Shown here in pieces: positions 36,355 to 45,236 of a stretch of 48,213 nt of DNA. Origin of the DNA: Mesorhizobium sp. LSJC280B00 (GTDB taxonomy: Bacteria > Pseudomonadota > Alphaproteobacteria > Rhizobiales > Rhizobiaceae); contig NZ_AYVL01000011.1 of the NCBI RefSeq assembly GCF_000502835.1, positions 1-48,213 on the forward strand, written 5' to 3'. The translations under genes and the position numbers were made by a program. The notes under the pieces are model-generated. The model was given only the letters and a program-made list of their open reading frames with translations. It made no database searches and was not told the origin of the DNA. Position 1 is the first letter of the stretch. Each line of letters begins with the position of its first letter.

Positions 36355-38439
36355 ATGAGGAATTTTCGAAACATTGGCATTCTCGCCGGGCTGGCGCTTA
36401 GCGTCTCGGCCTCGGCGCTGAACGCGTATGCATCCGAGCCGACCGTGCCGCCGGTGCCCGCGCAATTCCCCGCCGAGGGAAAGATCAAATACGTCGCGCG
36501 CGACTCCATCCTGGAATTCAAGGCACTGCCGGAATATCACGAACCGGATTGGATCACCGAGAAATACGTCAAGGCGGGCAAGCTGCCGCCGGTCAAGGAC
36601 CGTTTGCCTAAGGAGCCGCTGGTCTTCAAGACCGGCAACATGCCGGATGGCATCGGCGTTTACGGCGATACGATGCGCCATGTCATCGGCGGCCGGCCGG
36701 AAGGCTGGAATTATGGCGCCGGCCAGACGCAAGGCTGGGGCGGCATCGACATCGGCCTTTCCGAATGCCTGACGCGCACCGCGCCGCTTTTCCAGGTCGA
36801 GGCCAAGGACACGGAGCCGCTGCCGAACCTCGCCAGGAGTTGGGACTGGTCCAAGGACGGCCACACGCTGACGATGCATCTGGTCGAGGGCGCGAAATGG
36901 TCGGACGGCGTTCCATTCAACGCCGACGATGTGATGTTCTATTGGGACGACGAGGTGATCGACCCCAATGTGTCGCCGCTGAACGGCGCGACGCAGGAGA
37001 CCTTCGGCGTCGGCACGACGTTGAAGAAAATCGACGACTACACCGTCGAGTGGACGTTCAAGGACGCCTTTCCGAAACAATACCTTTACGCCATGGCTTA
37101 CGGCACCTTCTGTCCGGGCCCGTCGCATATCCTCAAGCCGCAGCATCCGAAATATTCGAAGAACACCTACGAGCAGTTCAAGAACGCGTTCCCGCCGGAA
37201 TATATGAACATGCCGGTGATGGGTGCCTGGGTGCCGGTGGCATACCGCCCCGACGACATCATCGTCATGCGTCGCAATCCGTACTATTGGAAGGTCGACG
37301 AGAAGGGCAACCAACTGCCGTATCTCAATGAACTGCACTACAAATTGTCGACCTGGGCCGACCGCGACGTTCAGGCCGTCGCGGGAGCCGGCGACTTCTC
37401 CAATCTGGAGCAGCCGGAGAACTTCGTTGCCTCGCTGAAGCGCGCGGCGCAAAAGGACGCACCGGCACGGCTTGCGTTCGGCGCGCGGCTGATCGGCTAT
37501 AATCTGCGCATGAATTTCTCAGCCAATGGCTGGGGCAACCCCGACGAGCGCGGACAGGCGATACGCGAGCTGAACCGCAACGAGGATTTCCGCAAGGGCG
37601 TCACCATGGCGCTCAACCGCAAGGCGCTCGGCGACTCGCTGGTCAAGGGTCCGTTCACTGCCATCTATCCGGGCGGCTTATCCTCGGGCACGAGCTTCTA
37701 CGACCGGAAGTCGACGGTCTACTACCCCTTCGATCTCGAAGGCGCCAAGGCGGAACTCGCCAAGGCAGGCCTGAAAGACACGGACGGCGACGGCTTCGTC
37801 AATTTTCCTGCAGGTACCGCCGGCGGCAAGAATGTCGAGATCGTGATGCTCGTCAACAACGACTACACTACCGACAAGAGCCTTGCCGAAGGTGTAGTCG
37901 CCCAGATGGAAAAGCTAGGGCTTCGGATCGTGCTCAACGGACTCAACGGCACCCAGCGCGATGCCTCGCAATACTCCGGCCGCTTCGACTGGCTGGTACG
38001 GCGCAACGATCAGGAGCTGACTTCCGTCGTCCAGAATACCGATCAACTGGCCCCGGTCGGTCCACGAACCAGTTGGGACCATCGTGCGCCGGAAAACGGC
38101 GAGGTCGATATGATGCCTTTCGAGAAGGACCTCGTCGACATCGTCAACAAATTTGTCTCGTCCGCGGACAATGACGAGCGCGCCAGCCTGATGAGAGAGT
38201 TCCAGAAGATCTCGACCGAGCACGTCTACAATGTCGGCCTGACGGAATATCCCGGCGCGCTGATCATCAACAAACGCTTCTCCAACATCCCGCAGGGCAC
38301 GCCGATCTTCATGTTCAACTGGGCCGAGGATTCGATTGTCCGCGAGCGGGTCTTTGTCGCTGCCGACAAGCAGGCCAAATACGAGCTGTTCCCCGAAGAG
38401 CTTCCCGGCAAGCCCGGAGACAAGGGCCCGATGAACTAG
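36355..38439 (+). CDS. agpA: Alpha-galactoside-binding protein of the oligopeptide-binding family (AgpA-like)
   Basis: A 694-residue periplasmic SBP_bac_5 protein, long for the family. A signal peptide (MRNFRN, hydrophobic stretch, cleavage near AYA-SEP at about 26) precedes the mature protein. The typical NLARSWDWSKDGHTLTMHL and AKWSDGVPFNADDVMFYW motifs are clear. In S. meliloti AgpA binds melibiose and raffinose although it resembles oligopeptide-binding proteins; the neighbouring GH4 genes and AraC regulator make the same role likely. ATG follows AGGGAGGAGAG. Hairpins lie before (36312-36332, one bulge) and after the gene. Confidence 0.88.
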   Translation: MRNFRNIGILAGLALSVSASALNAYASEPTVPPVPAQFPAEGKIKYVARDSILEFKALPEYHEPDWITEKYVKAGKLPPVKDRLPKEPLVFKTGNMPDGIGVYGDTMRHVIGGRPEGWNYGAGQTQGWGGIDIGLSECLTRTAPLFQVEAKDTEPLPNLARSWDWSKDGHTLTMHLVEGAKWSDGVPFNADDVMFYWDDEVIDPNVSPLNGATQETFGVGTTLKKIDDYTVEWTFKDAFPKQYLYAMAYGTFCPGPSHILKPQHPKYSKNTYEQFKNAFPPEYMNMPVMGAWVPVAYRPDDIIVMRRNPYYWKVDEKGNQLPYLNELHYKLSTWADRDVQAVAGAGDFSNLEQPENFVASLKRAAQKDAPARLAFGARLIGYNLRMNFSANGWGNPDERGQAIRELNRNEDFRKGVTMALNRKALGDSLVKGPFTAIYPGGLSSGTSFYDRKSTVYYPFDLEGAKAELAKAGLKDTDGDGFVNFPAGTAGGKNVEIVMLVNNDYTTDKSLAEGVVAQMEKLGLRIVLNGLNGTQRDASQYSGRFDWLVRRNDQELTSVVQNTDQLAPVGPRTSWDHRAPENGEVDMMPFEKDLVDIVNKFVSSADNDERASLMREFQKISTEHVYNVGLTEYPGALIINKRFSNIPQGTPIFMFNWAEDSIVRERVFVAADKQAKYELFPEELPGKPGDKGPMN

Positions 38440-38463
38440 GTTTACCTCCCCTGACTGAGAACT

Positions 38464-38489
38464 CCGGCCGCGCCAGTTGGCGCGGCCGG
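38464..38489 (+). other. Strong intercistronic stem-loop after agpA
   Basis: CCGGCCGCGCC at 38464-38474 pairs perfectly with 38479-38489 around the loop AGTT. No T run follows and the operon continues, so it is better read as an mRNA-stabilising or attenuating structure that lets the binding protein be made in excess over the membrane parts. Confidence 0.7.
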
Positions 38490-38551
38490 ACAAAGCAAAC
38501 CTCCGTACGCTCAAAGAGAGCGACCGGCTAGACAAGGAAGCGGACCGACCG

Positions 38552-39559
38552 ATGTTGCGATTCCTGCTCACGCGCATAGCGTCGGCGATCCCGGTCCTCG
38601 CCATTCTGAGCCTGGTCACCTTCGCCATCATCCAGGCGCCGCCGGGCGACTATGCCGACTACATCCGCTCGCAGTTGATCAATCAGGGCGGGGCCTCATT
38701 CGCCGAGGCCGACGCGCAGGCCAAGGCCTATCGGATAGAACACGGTCTCGATAAGCCGCTGCCCGTCCAGTATCTCAACTGGATCGGCGGCATCATCACC
38801 CGCGGCGATTTCGGCTACAGCCTCTATTACAATAAGCCGGTGGCCGATGTGGTGGGCGAGCGCCTGCCGCGCACGCTGCTCCTGGCGCTGGTGTGCCATC
38901 TGCTGGCATCGGTCCTCGGTATCACCTTCGGCATCTGGGCGGCGACCAGGCAGTACAGCTGGATCGACAGTACGCTGTCAGCGATTTCCTTCCTCGGCAT
39001 GACGGTGCCGCGCTTCCTGATGGCGCTGATCATCGTTTATTTGCTGGTCTTCCAATTCAACGTCTCCGAGATCGGCAGCTTCTTCTCGCCGCAATTTGGC
39101 GGGGCGCCGTGGTCCTGGGCGAAGTTCGTCGATCTCGTCCGGCATGTCTGGCCGGTTGTCGCCATCGCCACCTTCGGCGGGCTCGCCTACAACATGCGGG
39201 TGATGCGCGGCAATCTGCTCGACACGCTGAATGCGCAATATGTCGAAACCGCTCGCGCCAAGGGCCTTAGCGGCGGTGCGGTCGTGATGCGCCATGCGGT
39301 GCCCAATGCGCTGCATCCGCTGGTCATGTATCAGGGCGTGGTGCTGCCCTATATGCTGACCGGCGAGATCGAGACCGCGATCATCTTTGCCCTGCCGACC
39401 GTCGGCCCGGCGATCGTTGGCTCGATGGCGGTGGGCGACGTCTATGTCACGGCGACATTCATGATGGTGCTGTCGGCGACGCTGATCGTCGGCAACATCA
39501 TCGCCGACATGCTGCTCGTCATGCTCGATCCGCGCGTGCGCCAATATGCAGGGTCCTGA
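38552..39559 (+). CDS. agpB: Alpha-galactoside ABC transporter permease (DppB/OppB type)
   Basis: A 335-residue six-helix inner-membrane permease of the dipeptide/oligopeptide class. The first helix is followed by the family's large periplasmic segment containing GLDKPLPVQYLNWIGGIITRGDFGYS. The cytoplasmic EAA-type loop is ETARAKGLSGGAVVMRHAVPNAL. ATG at 38552 has AAGGAAG upstream; upstream in-frame codons lie in the hairpin region and are rejected. It pairs with the next permease. Confidence 0.9.
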   Translation: MLRFLLTRIASAIPVLAILSLVTFAIIQAPPGDYADYIRSQLINQGGASFAEADAQAKAYRIEHGLDKPLPVQYLNWIGGIITRGDFGYSLYYNKPVADVVGERLPRTLLLALVCHLLASVLGITFGIWAATRQYSWIDSTLSAISFLGMTVPRFLMALIIVYLLVFQFNVSEIGSFFSPQFGGAPWSWAKFVDLVRHVWPVVAIATFGGLAYNMRVMRGNLLDTLNAQYVETARAKGLSGGAVVMRHAVPNALHPLVMYQGVVLPYMLTGEIETAIIFALPTVGPAIVGSMAVGDVYVTATFMMVLSATLIVGNIIADMLLVMLDPRVRQYAGS

Positions 39560-39560
39560 G

Positions 39561-40694
39561 ATGCTTGCTTTCGAGCCCTCGCTGCCGCCACTTGCCGAGG
39601 ATCCGGCCAAGATCAAGCCGCGCGGCAATGAGAGTTACATCGCACTCGTCTGGCGCCGCCTGAAACGGTCCTGGACCGGCATGGCCGGGCTCATCCTGGT
39701 CGCGTTTCTGGTGCTGCTGGCGGTGTTTGCCGACTTCTTCGCACCGATGGATCCCAAGGTGACCGATGTCGGCTTCGCCCCGCCGCAGATGATGAGCTTC
39801 CATGACAAGGACGGCAACTTCGTCTTCCAGCCACGCGTCTATGCCCTGGCGGATTCGGAAGACCTCGACCCGGTTACCTTCCAACCCGTCGTCGGGCCGG
39901 ACTACGACCATCCGCGGCTGCTCGGCTTCTTCGTCAAGGGAGCGGAGTACAGACTGCTCGGCCTGCTTCCCGCGAACCGGCACTTCTTCGGCTCGACCGA
40001 CGGCCAGCCGGTGCACTTCCTTGGCACCGACAAATTCGGTCGCGATGTGCTGGCTCGTGCGATCTATGGTTCGCGCATCTCGTTGATGATCGCATTGACC
40101 GTGGTCTTCATCGTCACCGTGATCGGCACGACGGTCGGCATGGTGTCGGGCTATTTCGGCGGCACATTCGACGTCTGGGTCCAGCGCTTCGTCGAACTGG
40201 TGCTCGCGTTTCCGCAATTGCCGCTTTATCTTGCGCTGACCTCGCTGGTTCCGGTGACGGCGCCGACGAATGTCTTCCTGGCCTTCGTGATCGTCGTCAT
40301 GTCGGCACTCGGCTGGGCGCAGATGTCGCGCGAAGTGCGCGGCAAGACCCTGGCACTGGCGCGGATCGACTACGTTCGTGCGGCGATGGCGGTCGGCGCC
40401 ACAGATGGTCGCATCATCATGCAACACATTTTTCCGAACGTGATGAGCCACGTGATCGTTGCGGTCACGTTGGCAATCCCCAGCGTGGTCCTGCTCGAAT
40501 CCTTCCTCGGTTTTCTCGGCTTCGCGGTGAAGCCGCCGCTGATCTCCTGGGGCCTGATGCTGCAAGACACCGCGACCTATTCGGTCATCGGCACTTATCC
40601 CTGGATCCTTTCGCCGGTCGGCTTCGTGCTTGTCACCGTCTTCGCGTTCAACGCGCTTGGGGATGGACTGCGCGATGCGGTCGATCCTTATTGA
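39561..40694 (+). CDS. agpC: Alpha-galactoside ABC transporter permease (DppC/OppC type)
   Basis: A 377-residue permease. After the first helix comes an unusually long periplasmic segment (about 70-150) and then FLGTDKFGRDVLARAIYGSRISL, the DppC/OppC hallmark. The EAA-type loop is DYVRAAMAVGATDGRIIMQHIFPNV. ATG at 39561, one base after the preceding stop region, is preferred to ATG 39546 because AGGG lies upstream. It completes the channel with the preceding gene. Confidence 0.9.
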   Translation: MLAFEPSLPPLAEDPAKIKPRGNESYIALVWRRLKRSWTGMAGLILVAFLVLLAVFADFFAPMDPKVTDVGFAPPQMMSFHDKDGNFVFQPRVYALADSEDLDPVTFQPVVGPDYDHPRLLGFFVKGAEYRLLGLLPANRHFFGSTDGQPVHFLGTDKFGRDVLARAIYGSRISLMIALTVVFIVTVIGTTVGMVSGYFGGTFDVWVQRFVELVLAFPQLPLYLALTSLVPVTAPTNVFLAFVIVVMSALGWAQMSREVRGKTLALARIDYVRAAMAVGATDGRIIMQHIFPNVMSHVIVAVTLAIPSVVLLESFLGFLGFAVKPPLISWGLMLQDTATYSVIGTYPWILSPVGFVLVTVFAFNALGDGLRDAVDPY

Positions 40695-40701
40695 GCATGA
40701 C

Positions 40702-42372
40702 ATGATGCAACACGCGCTCGTCAAATCCTTCGCACCGCCTGTCCGGCTCGACCATGACGGCCGTTCGGAAAACCCGGTCATTGATGCCCGCAACATCGCC
40801 GTCGATTTCAAGGTCGAACACGGCATGATCGAAGCCGTCAAGGACATCTCCTTCCAGCTCTATCGCGGCGAGACGATCGCCATTGTCGGCGAGTCGGGAT
40901 CGGGCAAGTCGGTGACGGCGCGCACCGTCATGGGACTGTTGTCGAAGCGCGCAGTCGTGTCGCCGAAATCGACTGTCGAATACAACGGGGCGAACATCCT
41001 GAAATTTTCCGAGCGTGCGCGGCGCAAACTGCGCGGCGACCGCATCTCGATGATCTTTCAGGAGCCGATGAGTTCGCTTAACCCGATCTACACGATCGGC
41101 AGCCAGATCGTCGAGGCGATACGGGTGCATCGCAAGATGAGCCGCAGACAGGCCGAAGCAAGAGCGCTCGAGCTGCTGCGGCAGGTGCAAATCCCTGAAC
41201 CCCAGGCGCGGCTGAAACAATACCCGCACCAGCTTTCCGGCGGCCAACGCCAGCGTGTGATGATCGCCATGGCGCTGGCCAACGATCCCGATGTGCTGAT
41301 CGCCGATGAGCCGACGACGGCGCTCGACGTCACGGTTCAGGCGCAGATCCTCAATCTCATCCGAAACCTGCAGAAGAAACTGCGCATGGCAGTGATCCTG
41401 ATCACGCACGACCTGACCGTGGTGCGGCAGTTCTCCGACTATGTCTACGTCATGCAGCATGGGGAGATGCGCGAGCACAATGTGACGGAGAAGCTGTTCG
41501 CCAATCCGCAGCATCCCTACACCTGTCACCTGCTTGCCTCCGAGCCGCGCGGCCAGGCAAATCCGTTGCCGGAAGGCGCCGACGTTATTCTTGAAGCTAG
41601 GAATGTGCGCGTCTCCTTCATGCTGCGGCATGGCACGTTCATGAGGCCGGACCTGCGCGAACTCGTCGCCGTCGACAGCCTCAGCCTGACCCTTCGGCGG
41701 CACGAGACGCTGGGTCTCGTTGGCGAATCCGGATCGGGCAAGACCACCTTCGGCGAGGCGTTGCTCAGGCTCAACACCACGGACAGCGGCGAGATCTATT
41801 TCGATGGCCAGCCGATCCATGGCTGTTCGCGCGCGCAGATGCGGCCGTTGCGGTCGCGCATGCAGGTCGTCTTCCAGGATCCGTTCTCGTCGCTCAACCC
41901 GCGCATGACGATCGGCCAGATCATCGAGGAAGGGCTGGTCGTCAACCGCATCGGCACCACCAGGAACGATCGGATCGAGCGCGTGCGCGAGGCGCTGATC
42001 AGCGCCGGCATGCCCGGCGATATCCTCTCGCGCTTCCCGCACGAGTTTTCCGGCGGCCAGCGCCAGCGTATTGCGATTGCCCGCGCCGTCGCGCTCGAAC
42101 CGGAATTCATCGTACTCGACGAGCCGACATCGGCGTTGGATCTCTCGGTCCAGGCGCAGATCATCGAATTGCTGCGCAAACTGCAGCGCGAACGGGGCCT
42201 GAGCTACATCTTCATCTCGCACGACCTCAAGGTCGTGCGGGCGCTGTGCCATCGCGTCATCGTCATGCAGCACGGCAAGATCGTCGAAGAGGGGCCGGTT
42301 GACGAAGTCCTGTCCCATCCCAAGACCGCTTACACCGAACGGCTGGTCAAAGCCGCTTTCGAGGTAGCCTAA
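40702..42372 (+). CDS. agpD: Fused two-domain ABC ATPase for alpha-galactoside uptake
   Basis: A 556-residue tandem of two oligopeptide-type ATPase domains, equivalent to DppD plus DppF. The first has Walker A GESGSGKS at 63-70, LSGGQ at 178-182 and Walker B VLIADEP near 198. The second has GESGSGKTT at 341-349, FSGGQ at 449-453 and FIVLDEP near 469. The start is uncertain: ATG 40702 leaves an 8-base gap after the permease, while in-frame ATG 40675 would overlap it. It directly precedes the second GH4 gene. Confidence 0.9.
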   Translation: MMQHALVKSFAPPVRLDHDGRSENPVIDARNIAVDFKVEHGMIEAVKDISFQLYRGETIAIVGESGSGKSVTARTVMGLLSKRAVVSPKSTVEYNGANILKFSERARRKLRGDRISMIFQEPMSSLNPIYTIGSQIVEAIRVHRKMSRRQAEARALELLRQVQIPEPQARLKQYPHQLSGGQRQRVMIAMALANDPDVLIADEPTTALDVTVQAQILNLIRNLQKKLRMAVILITHDLTVVRQFSDYVYVMQHGEMREHNVTEKLFANPQHPYTCHLLASEPRGQANPLPEGADVILEARNVRVSFMLRHGTFMRPDLRELVAVDSLSLTLRRHETLGLVGESGSGKTTFGEALLRLNTTDSGEIYFDGQPIHGCSRAQMRPLRSRMQVVFQDPFSSLNPRMTIGQIIEEGLVVNRIGTTRNDRIERVREALISAGMPGDILSRFPHEFSGGQRQRIAIARAVALEPEFIVLDEPTSALDLSVQAQIIELLRKLQRERGLSYIFISHDLKVVRALCHRVIVMQHGKIVEEGPVDEVLSHPKTAYTERLVKAAFEVA

Positions 42373-42393
42373 TTGCTTATGCTGGAGGTTGTT

Positions 42394-43764
42394 GTGGCAA
42401 GAAATCCCAAGGTCGCTTTCATCGGAGCTGGCTCGACGGTGTTCATGAGGAACATCGTCGGCGACATATTGCAGCGTCCGGCTTTATCCGGCTCGACGAT
42501 CGCGCTGATGGACATCAATCCGCAACGGCTCGAGGAAAGCGCAATCGTCGTCGGCAAGCTGATCTCGACGCTTGGCGTAAAGGCCAAAGCCGAGACCTAT
42601 TCGGACCAGCGCAAGGCGCTGGCGGGCGCCGATTTCGTCGTCGTCGCCTTCCAGATCGGCGGCTACGAGCCCTGCACGGTAACTGATTTCGAAGTTCCGA
42701 AGAAATACGGGCTGCGCCAGACCATCGCCGATACGCTCGGTGTCGGCGGTATCATGCGAGGGTTGAGAACCGTGCCGCATCTCTGGAAGATCTGCGAGGA
42801 TATGCTCGCGGTCTGCCCGCAGGCGATCATGCTGCAATATGTCAACCCGATGGCGATCAACACCTGGGCGATCGCGGAGAAATACCCCGACATCAAGCAG
42901 GTCGGCCTCTGCCATTCGGTGCAAGGCACGGCGATGGAACTGGCGCATGATCTCGACATTCCCTACGAGGAGATTCGCTACCGCTCGGCCGGCATCAATC
43001 ACATGGCCTTCTACCTGAAGTTCGAGCATCGCCAGCCGGACGGCTCCTACCGCAATCTCTATCCGGATCTGCTGCGCGCCTACAGCGAAGGGCGGGCGCC
43101 GAAGCCTGGATGGAATCCGCGCTGCCCGAACAAGGTGCGCTACGAGATGCTGAAGCGCCTCGGTTACTTCGTCACCGAGAGCTCCGAACATTTCGCGGAA
43201 TACACGCCCTATTTCATCAAGGACGGGCGCGAGGATCTGATCGAGAAATTCGGTATCCCGCTCGACGAATACCCGAAGCGCTGCATCGAGCAGATCGAAC
43301 GCTGGAAGGGGCAAGCGGAAGCCTATCGCTCGGCTGACAAGATCGAAGTGGAGCAGTCGAAGGAATATGCGTCCTCGATCATGAACTCGGTCTGGACCGG
43401 CGAGCCGTCGGTGATCTACGGCAACGTCCGCAACAATGGCTGCATCACGTCATTGCCATATAATTGCGCGGCCGAGGTGCCGTGCCTCGTCGACGCCTCC
43501 GGCATTCAACCCACGTTCATCGGCGACCTGCCGGTGCAGCTCACCGCGCTGATCCGCACCAATATCAACGTCCAGGAGCTGACGGTCCAGGCGCTGATGA
43601 CCGAGAACCGCGAGCACATCTATCACGCGGCGATGATGGACCCGCACACGGCGGCCGAGCTCGACCTCGACCAGATATGGTCGCTGGTCGATGATTTGCT
43701 GGTTGCGCATGGCGATTGGCTGCCGGCCTGGGCGCGTGGAGCGCGCAGCGTTCGGGCGGCCTGA
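42394..43764 (+). CDS. melA: Alpha-galactosidase, GH4 (MelA-like)
   Basis: A 456-residue GH4 enzyme that hydrolyses melibiose and related alpha-galactosides in the cytoplasm using NAD and a divalent metal. It has IGAGSTVF near 10-17, NPMAINTW from 151, and metal ligands Cys173 in CHSVQGT and His203 in INHMAF. The start is GTG 42394, chosen because GGAGG is five bases upstream; TTG 42373 and ATG 42379 lie on or before that ribosome-binding site. It is last in the agp-type operon and converges with the ROK gene. Confidence 0.92.
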   Translation: MARNPKVAFIGAGSTVFMRNIVGDILQRPALSGSTIALMDINPQRLEESAIVVGKLISTLGVKAKAETYSDQRKALAGADFVVVAFQIGGYEPCTVTDFEVPKKYGLRQTIADTLGVGGIMRGLRTVPHLWKICEDMLAVCPQAIMLQYVNPMAINTWAIAEKYPDIKQVGLCHSVQGTAMELAHDLDIPYEEIRYRSAGINHMAFYLKFEHRQPDGSYRNLYPDLLRAYSEGRAPKPGWNPRCPNKVRYEMLKRLGYFVTESSEHFAEYTPYFIKDGREDLIEKFGIPLDEYPKRCIEQIERWKGQAEAYRSADKIEVEQSKEYASSIMNSVWTGEPSVIYGNVRNNGCITSLPYNCAAEVPCLVDASGIQPTFIGDLPVQLTALIRTNINVQELTVQALMTENREHIYHAAMMDPHTAAELDLDQIWSLVDDLLVAHGDWLPAWARGARSVRAA

Positions 43765-43790
43765 GGCGCAGGGCTGTCTATTTCACTCAC

Positions 43791-44993
43791 CTATGCCGAC
43801 CATAGGGCCGGCTTTGAAAGCGGAGCGGCGTTGCCGGCAGATGTTTCGAAATCAAAGAGCTTCTGCGTTACGAGAGCAGCCGCTCCCCTTGCCCAGGAAT
43901 TGTCCTCCCAGTCCAGCAGCATTGGTGGTGCCGCGCGAAAGGTATTTTTCCCAAGCGTCAGCCGCATTGGGCCAAACAGCGCATCGCCAAACGACACGGC
44001 TTCACCGCCGACGACAATGACCTCCGGGTCGGTGATGTTGACAAGGTTGGCGAGATGCCGGCCGATGCCATGTCCGGCTTCTTCGAGAATGGCGACGGCT
44101 CGCGGTTCGCGGTCTGCCAAAGCTGCCATAAGGGTGGCTTTGCAATGCGCTTCGTCGTGGCCTGTGGCTTCGCGCCAGGTGCGCAGGATCGCCGGCTCGG
44201 CGTAATAGGCCATCAGGCAGCCGCGTTTTCCGCACTCGCAAAGGCGGCCGTTCTCCTCATAAGAGCTGTGGCCGAACTTGCCGGCGGCACCGTTCGCGCC
44301 GCGATAGAGTTTGCCATCGAAGACGAGCGAGCAGCCGATTCCGACGCCGATCGCCAGCACAGCCATATTGCGGTGCTGGCGTCCGAGGCCGAAGAGTTGC
44401 TGGGCAATGGCATAGGCATTGGTGTCGTCCTCAAGCCACACGGGGACGTCTACCAGTTCGGCCAGCATCGGGCCAAGGGGAACGTTGTCCCAGTTGTAGC
44501 GATTGCTGCGGATACACACAGCCTTCTGGTTGTCTATGACGCCAGGCATTGAAATGCCGATCCCGGCAAGCTTGGCAGCGGGCCGATCGACAATGGAAAT
44601 CAGCTCCGGTACCGCCTTGGCCAAGGTCGCTATGATATGGTCGGGATCGCTGTCCGAGAGCTTGACGCGCAGAGAGCCCAGCGGATTGGTCGCAAGATCG
44701 GTGACCACGCATTCGACCGATCCGACCATCAGCTTGAAACCTATGGCAAGGCCGTTGGCATAGTTGATATCCACCGGGATAGGGCGGCGCCCAGCCGAGC
44801 CCACGACTGTCTTGCCTTCGATCAGCAGGCCATCCTCGATGAGGTCGGCCACGACGAAGGTGACCGCTGCCGGACTAAGGCCGGTAACGGACGCTATGTC
44901 GGCCCGGCTGCGCGCTCCTTCCTGCCGCAAGAGATTGAGGATCAGTCTGCGGTTCATCGCCCGAGTCGTGCTCGGGTCACCCTTGAGCTTCAC
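43791..44993 (-). CDS. ROK-family transcriptional regulator
   Basis: A 400-residue sugar-responsive repressor. A winged helix-turn-helix (about 12-65; RADIASVTGLSPAAVTFVVADL) precedes a ROK sugar-kinase-like domain containing GIGISMPG, EDDTNAYA and the zinc motif CECGKRGC. The usual GExGH sugar-contact motif reads GKFGH, with Lys for Glu, which may alter ligand recognition. The start is GTG 44993 with a modest AGAAG site. A 17-bp palindrome lies 12 bases upstream. It is divergent from a sugar ABC operon, its probable target along with itself. Confidence 0.9.
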   Translation of the reverse strand: MKLKGDPSTTRAMNRRLILNLLRQEGARSRADIASVTGLSPAAVTFVVADLIEDGLLIEGKTVVGSAGRRPIPVDINYANGLAIGFKLMVGSVECVVTDLATNPLGSLRVKLSDSDPDHIIATLAKAVPELISIVDRPAAKLAGIGISMPGVIDNQKAVCIRSNRYNWDNVPLGPMLAELVDVPVWLEDDTNAYAIAQQLFGLGRQHRNMAVLAIGVGIGCSLVFDGKLYRGANGAAGKFGHSSYEENGRLCECGKRGCLMAYYAEPAILRTWREATGHDEAHCKATLMAALADREPRAVAILEEAGHGIGRHLANLVNITDPEVIVVGGEAVSFGDALFGPMRLTLGKNTFRAAPPMLLDWEDNSWARGAAALVTQKLFDFETSAGNAAPLSKPALWSA

Positions 44994-45005
44994 GGATCTT
45001 CTTTC

Positions 45006-45022
45006 TTAATTTTGTAAATTAA
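45006..45022. promoter_or_regulatory. Probable ROK-regulator operator
   Basis: TTAATTT at 45006-45012 and AAATTAA at 45016-45022 form a perfect inverted repeat around TGT. The AT-rich arms resemble operators of ROK proteins such as NagC and Mlc (TTATTT...AAATAA). It lies between the ROK gene start and the divergent ABC operon, suiting autoregulation and control of the transporter. Confidence 0.6.
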
Positions 45023-45132
45023 TTATTGCCTCTCGAGAAAACATATGCGTAAGTTTGCCCGACTGTTCAACACCCGAACCGGGGGTCAGCGAAATTAATC
45101 CGGTTAGCAATGTCACCGCGCTCTGAAGGAGC

Positions 45133-45154
45133 GGGCAAGCATATTCCCTTGCCC
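45133..45154 (+). other. Stem-loop in the leader of the third sugar ABC operon
   Basis: GGGCAAG at 45133-45139 pairs with CTTGCCC at 45148-45154 across an 8-base loop. It lies about 80 bases before the binding-protein start. No T run follows. It may be a 5' UTR structure; a regulatory role is speculative. Confidence 0.4.
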
Positions 45155-45236
45155 GGGAGGTGAGGCGTGCCGTTGAGAAGAACAACCGCGCCGGCCGGTG
45201 TGCCAGTAGAGAATTGACAACACGGGAGGAGTAACA

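Noticed and set aside
39519..40847. Minus-strand open frame (about 442 codons) opposite the agpC-type permease
   Set aside because: Highly charged antisense shadow of a membrane protein gene.
40648..42318. Long minus-strand open frame (about 556 codons) opposite the fused ABC ATPase
   Set aside because: The plus strand encodes two complete ABC ATPase domains; the antisense product is Arg/Asp/His-rich and shows no family motif.
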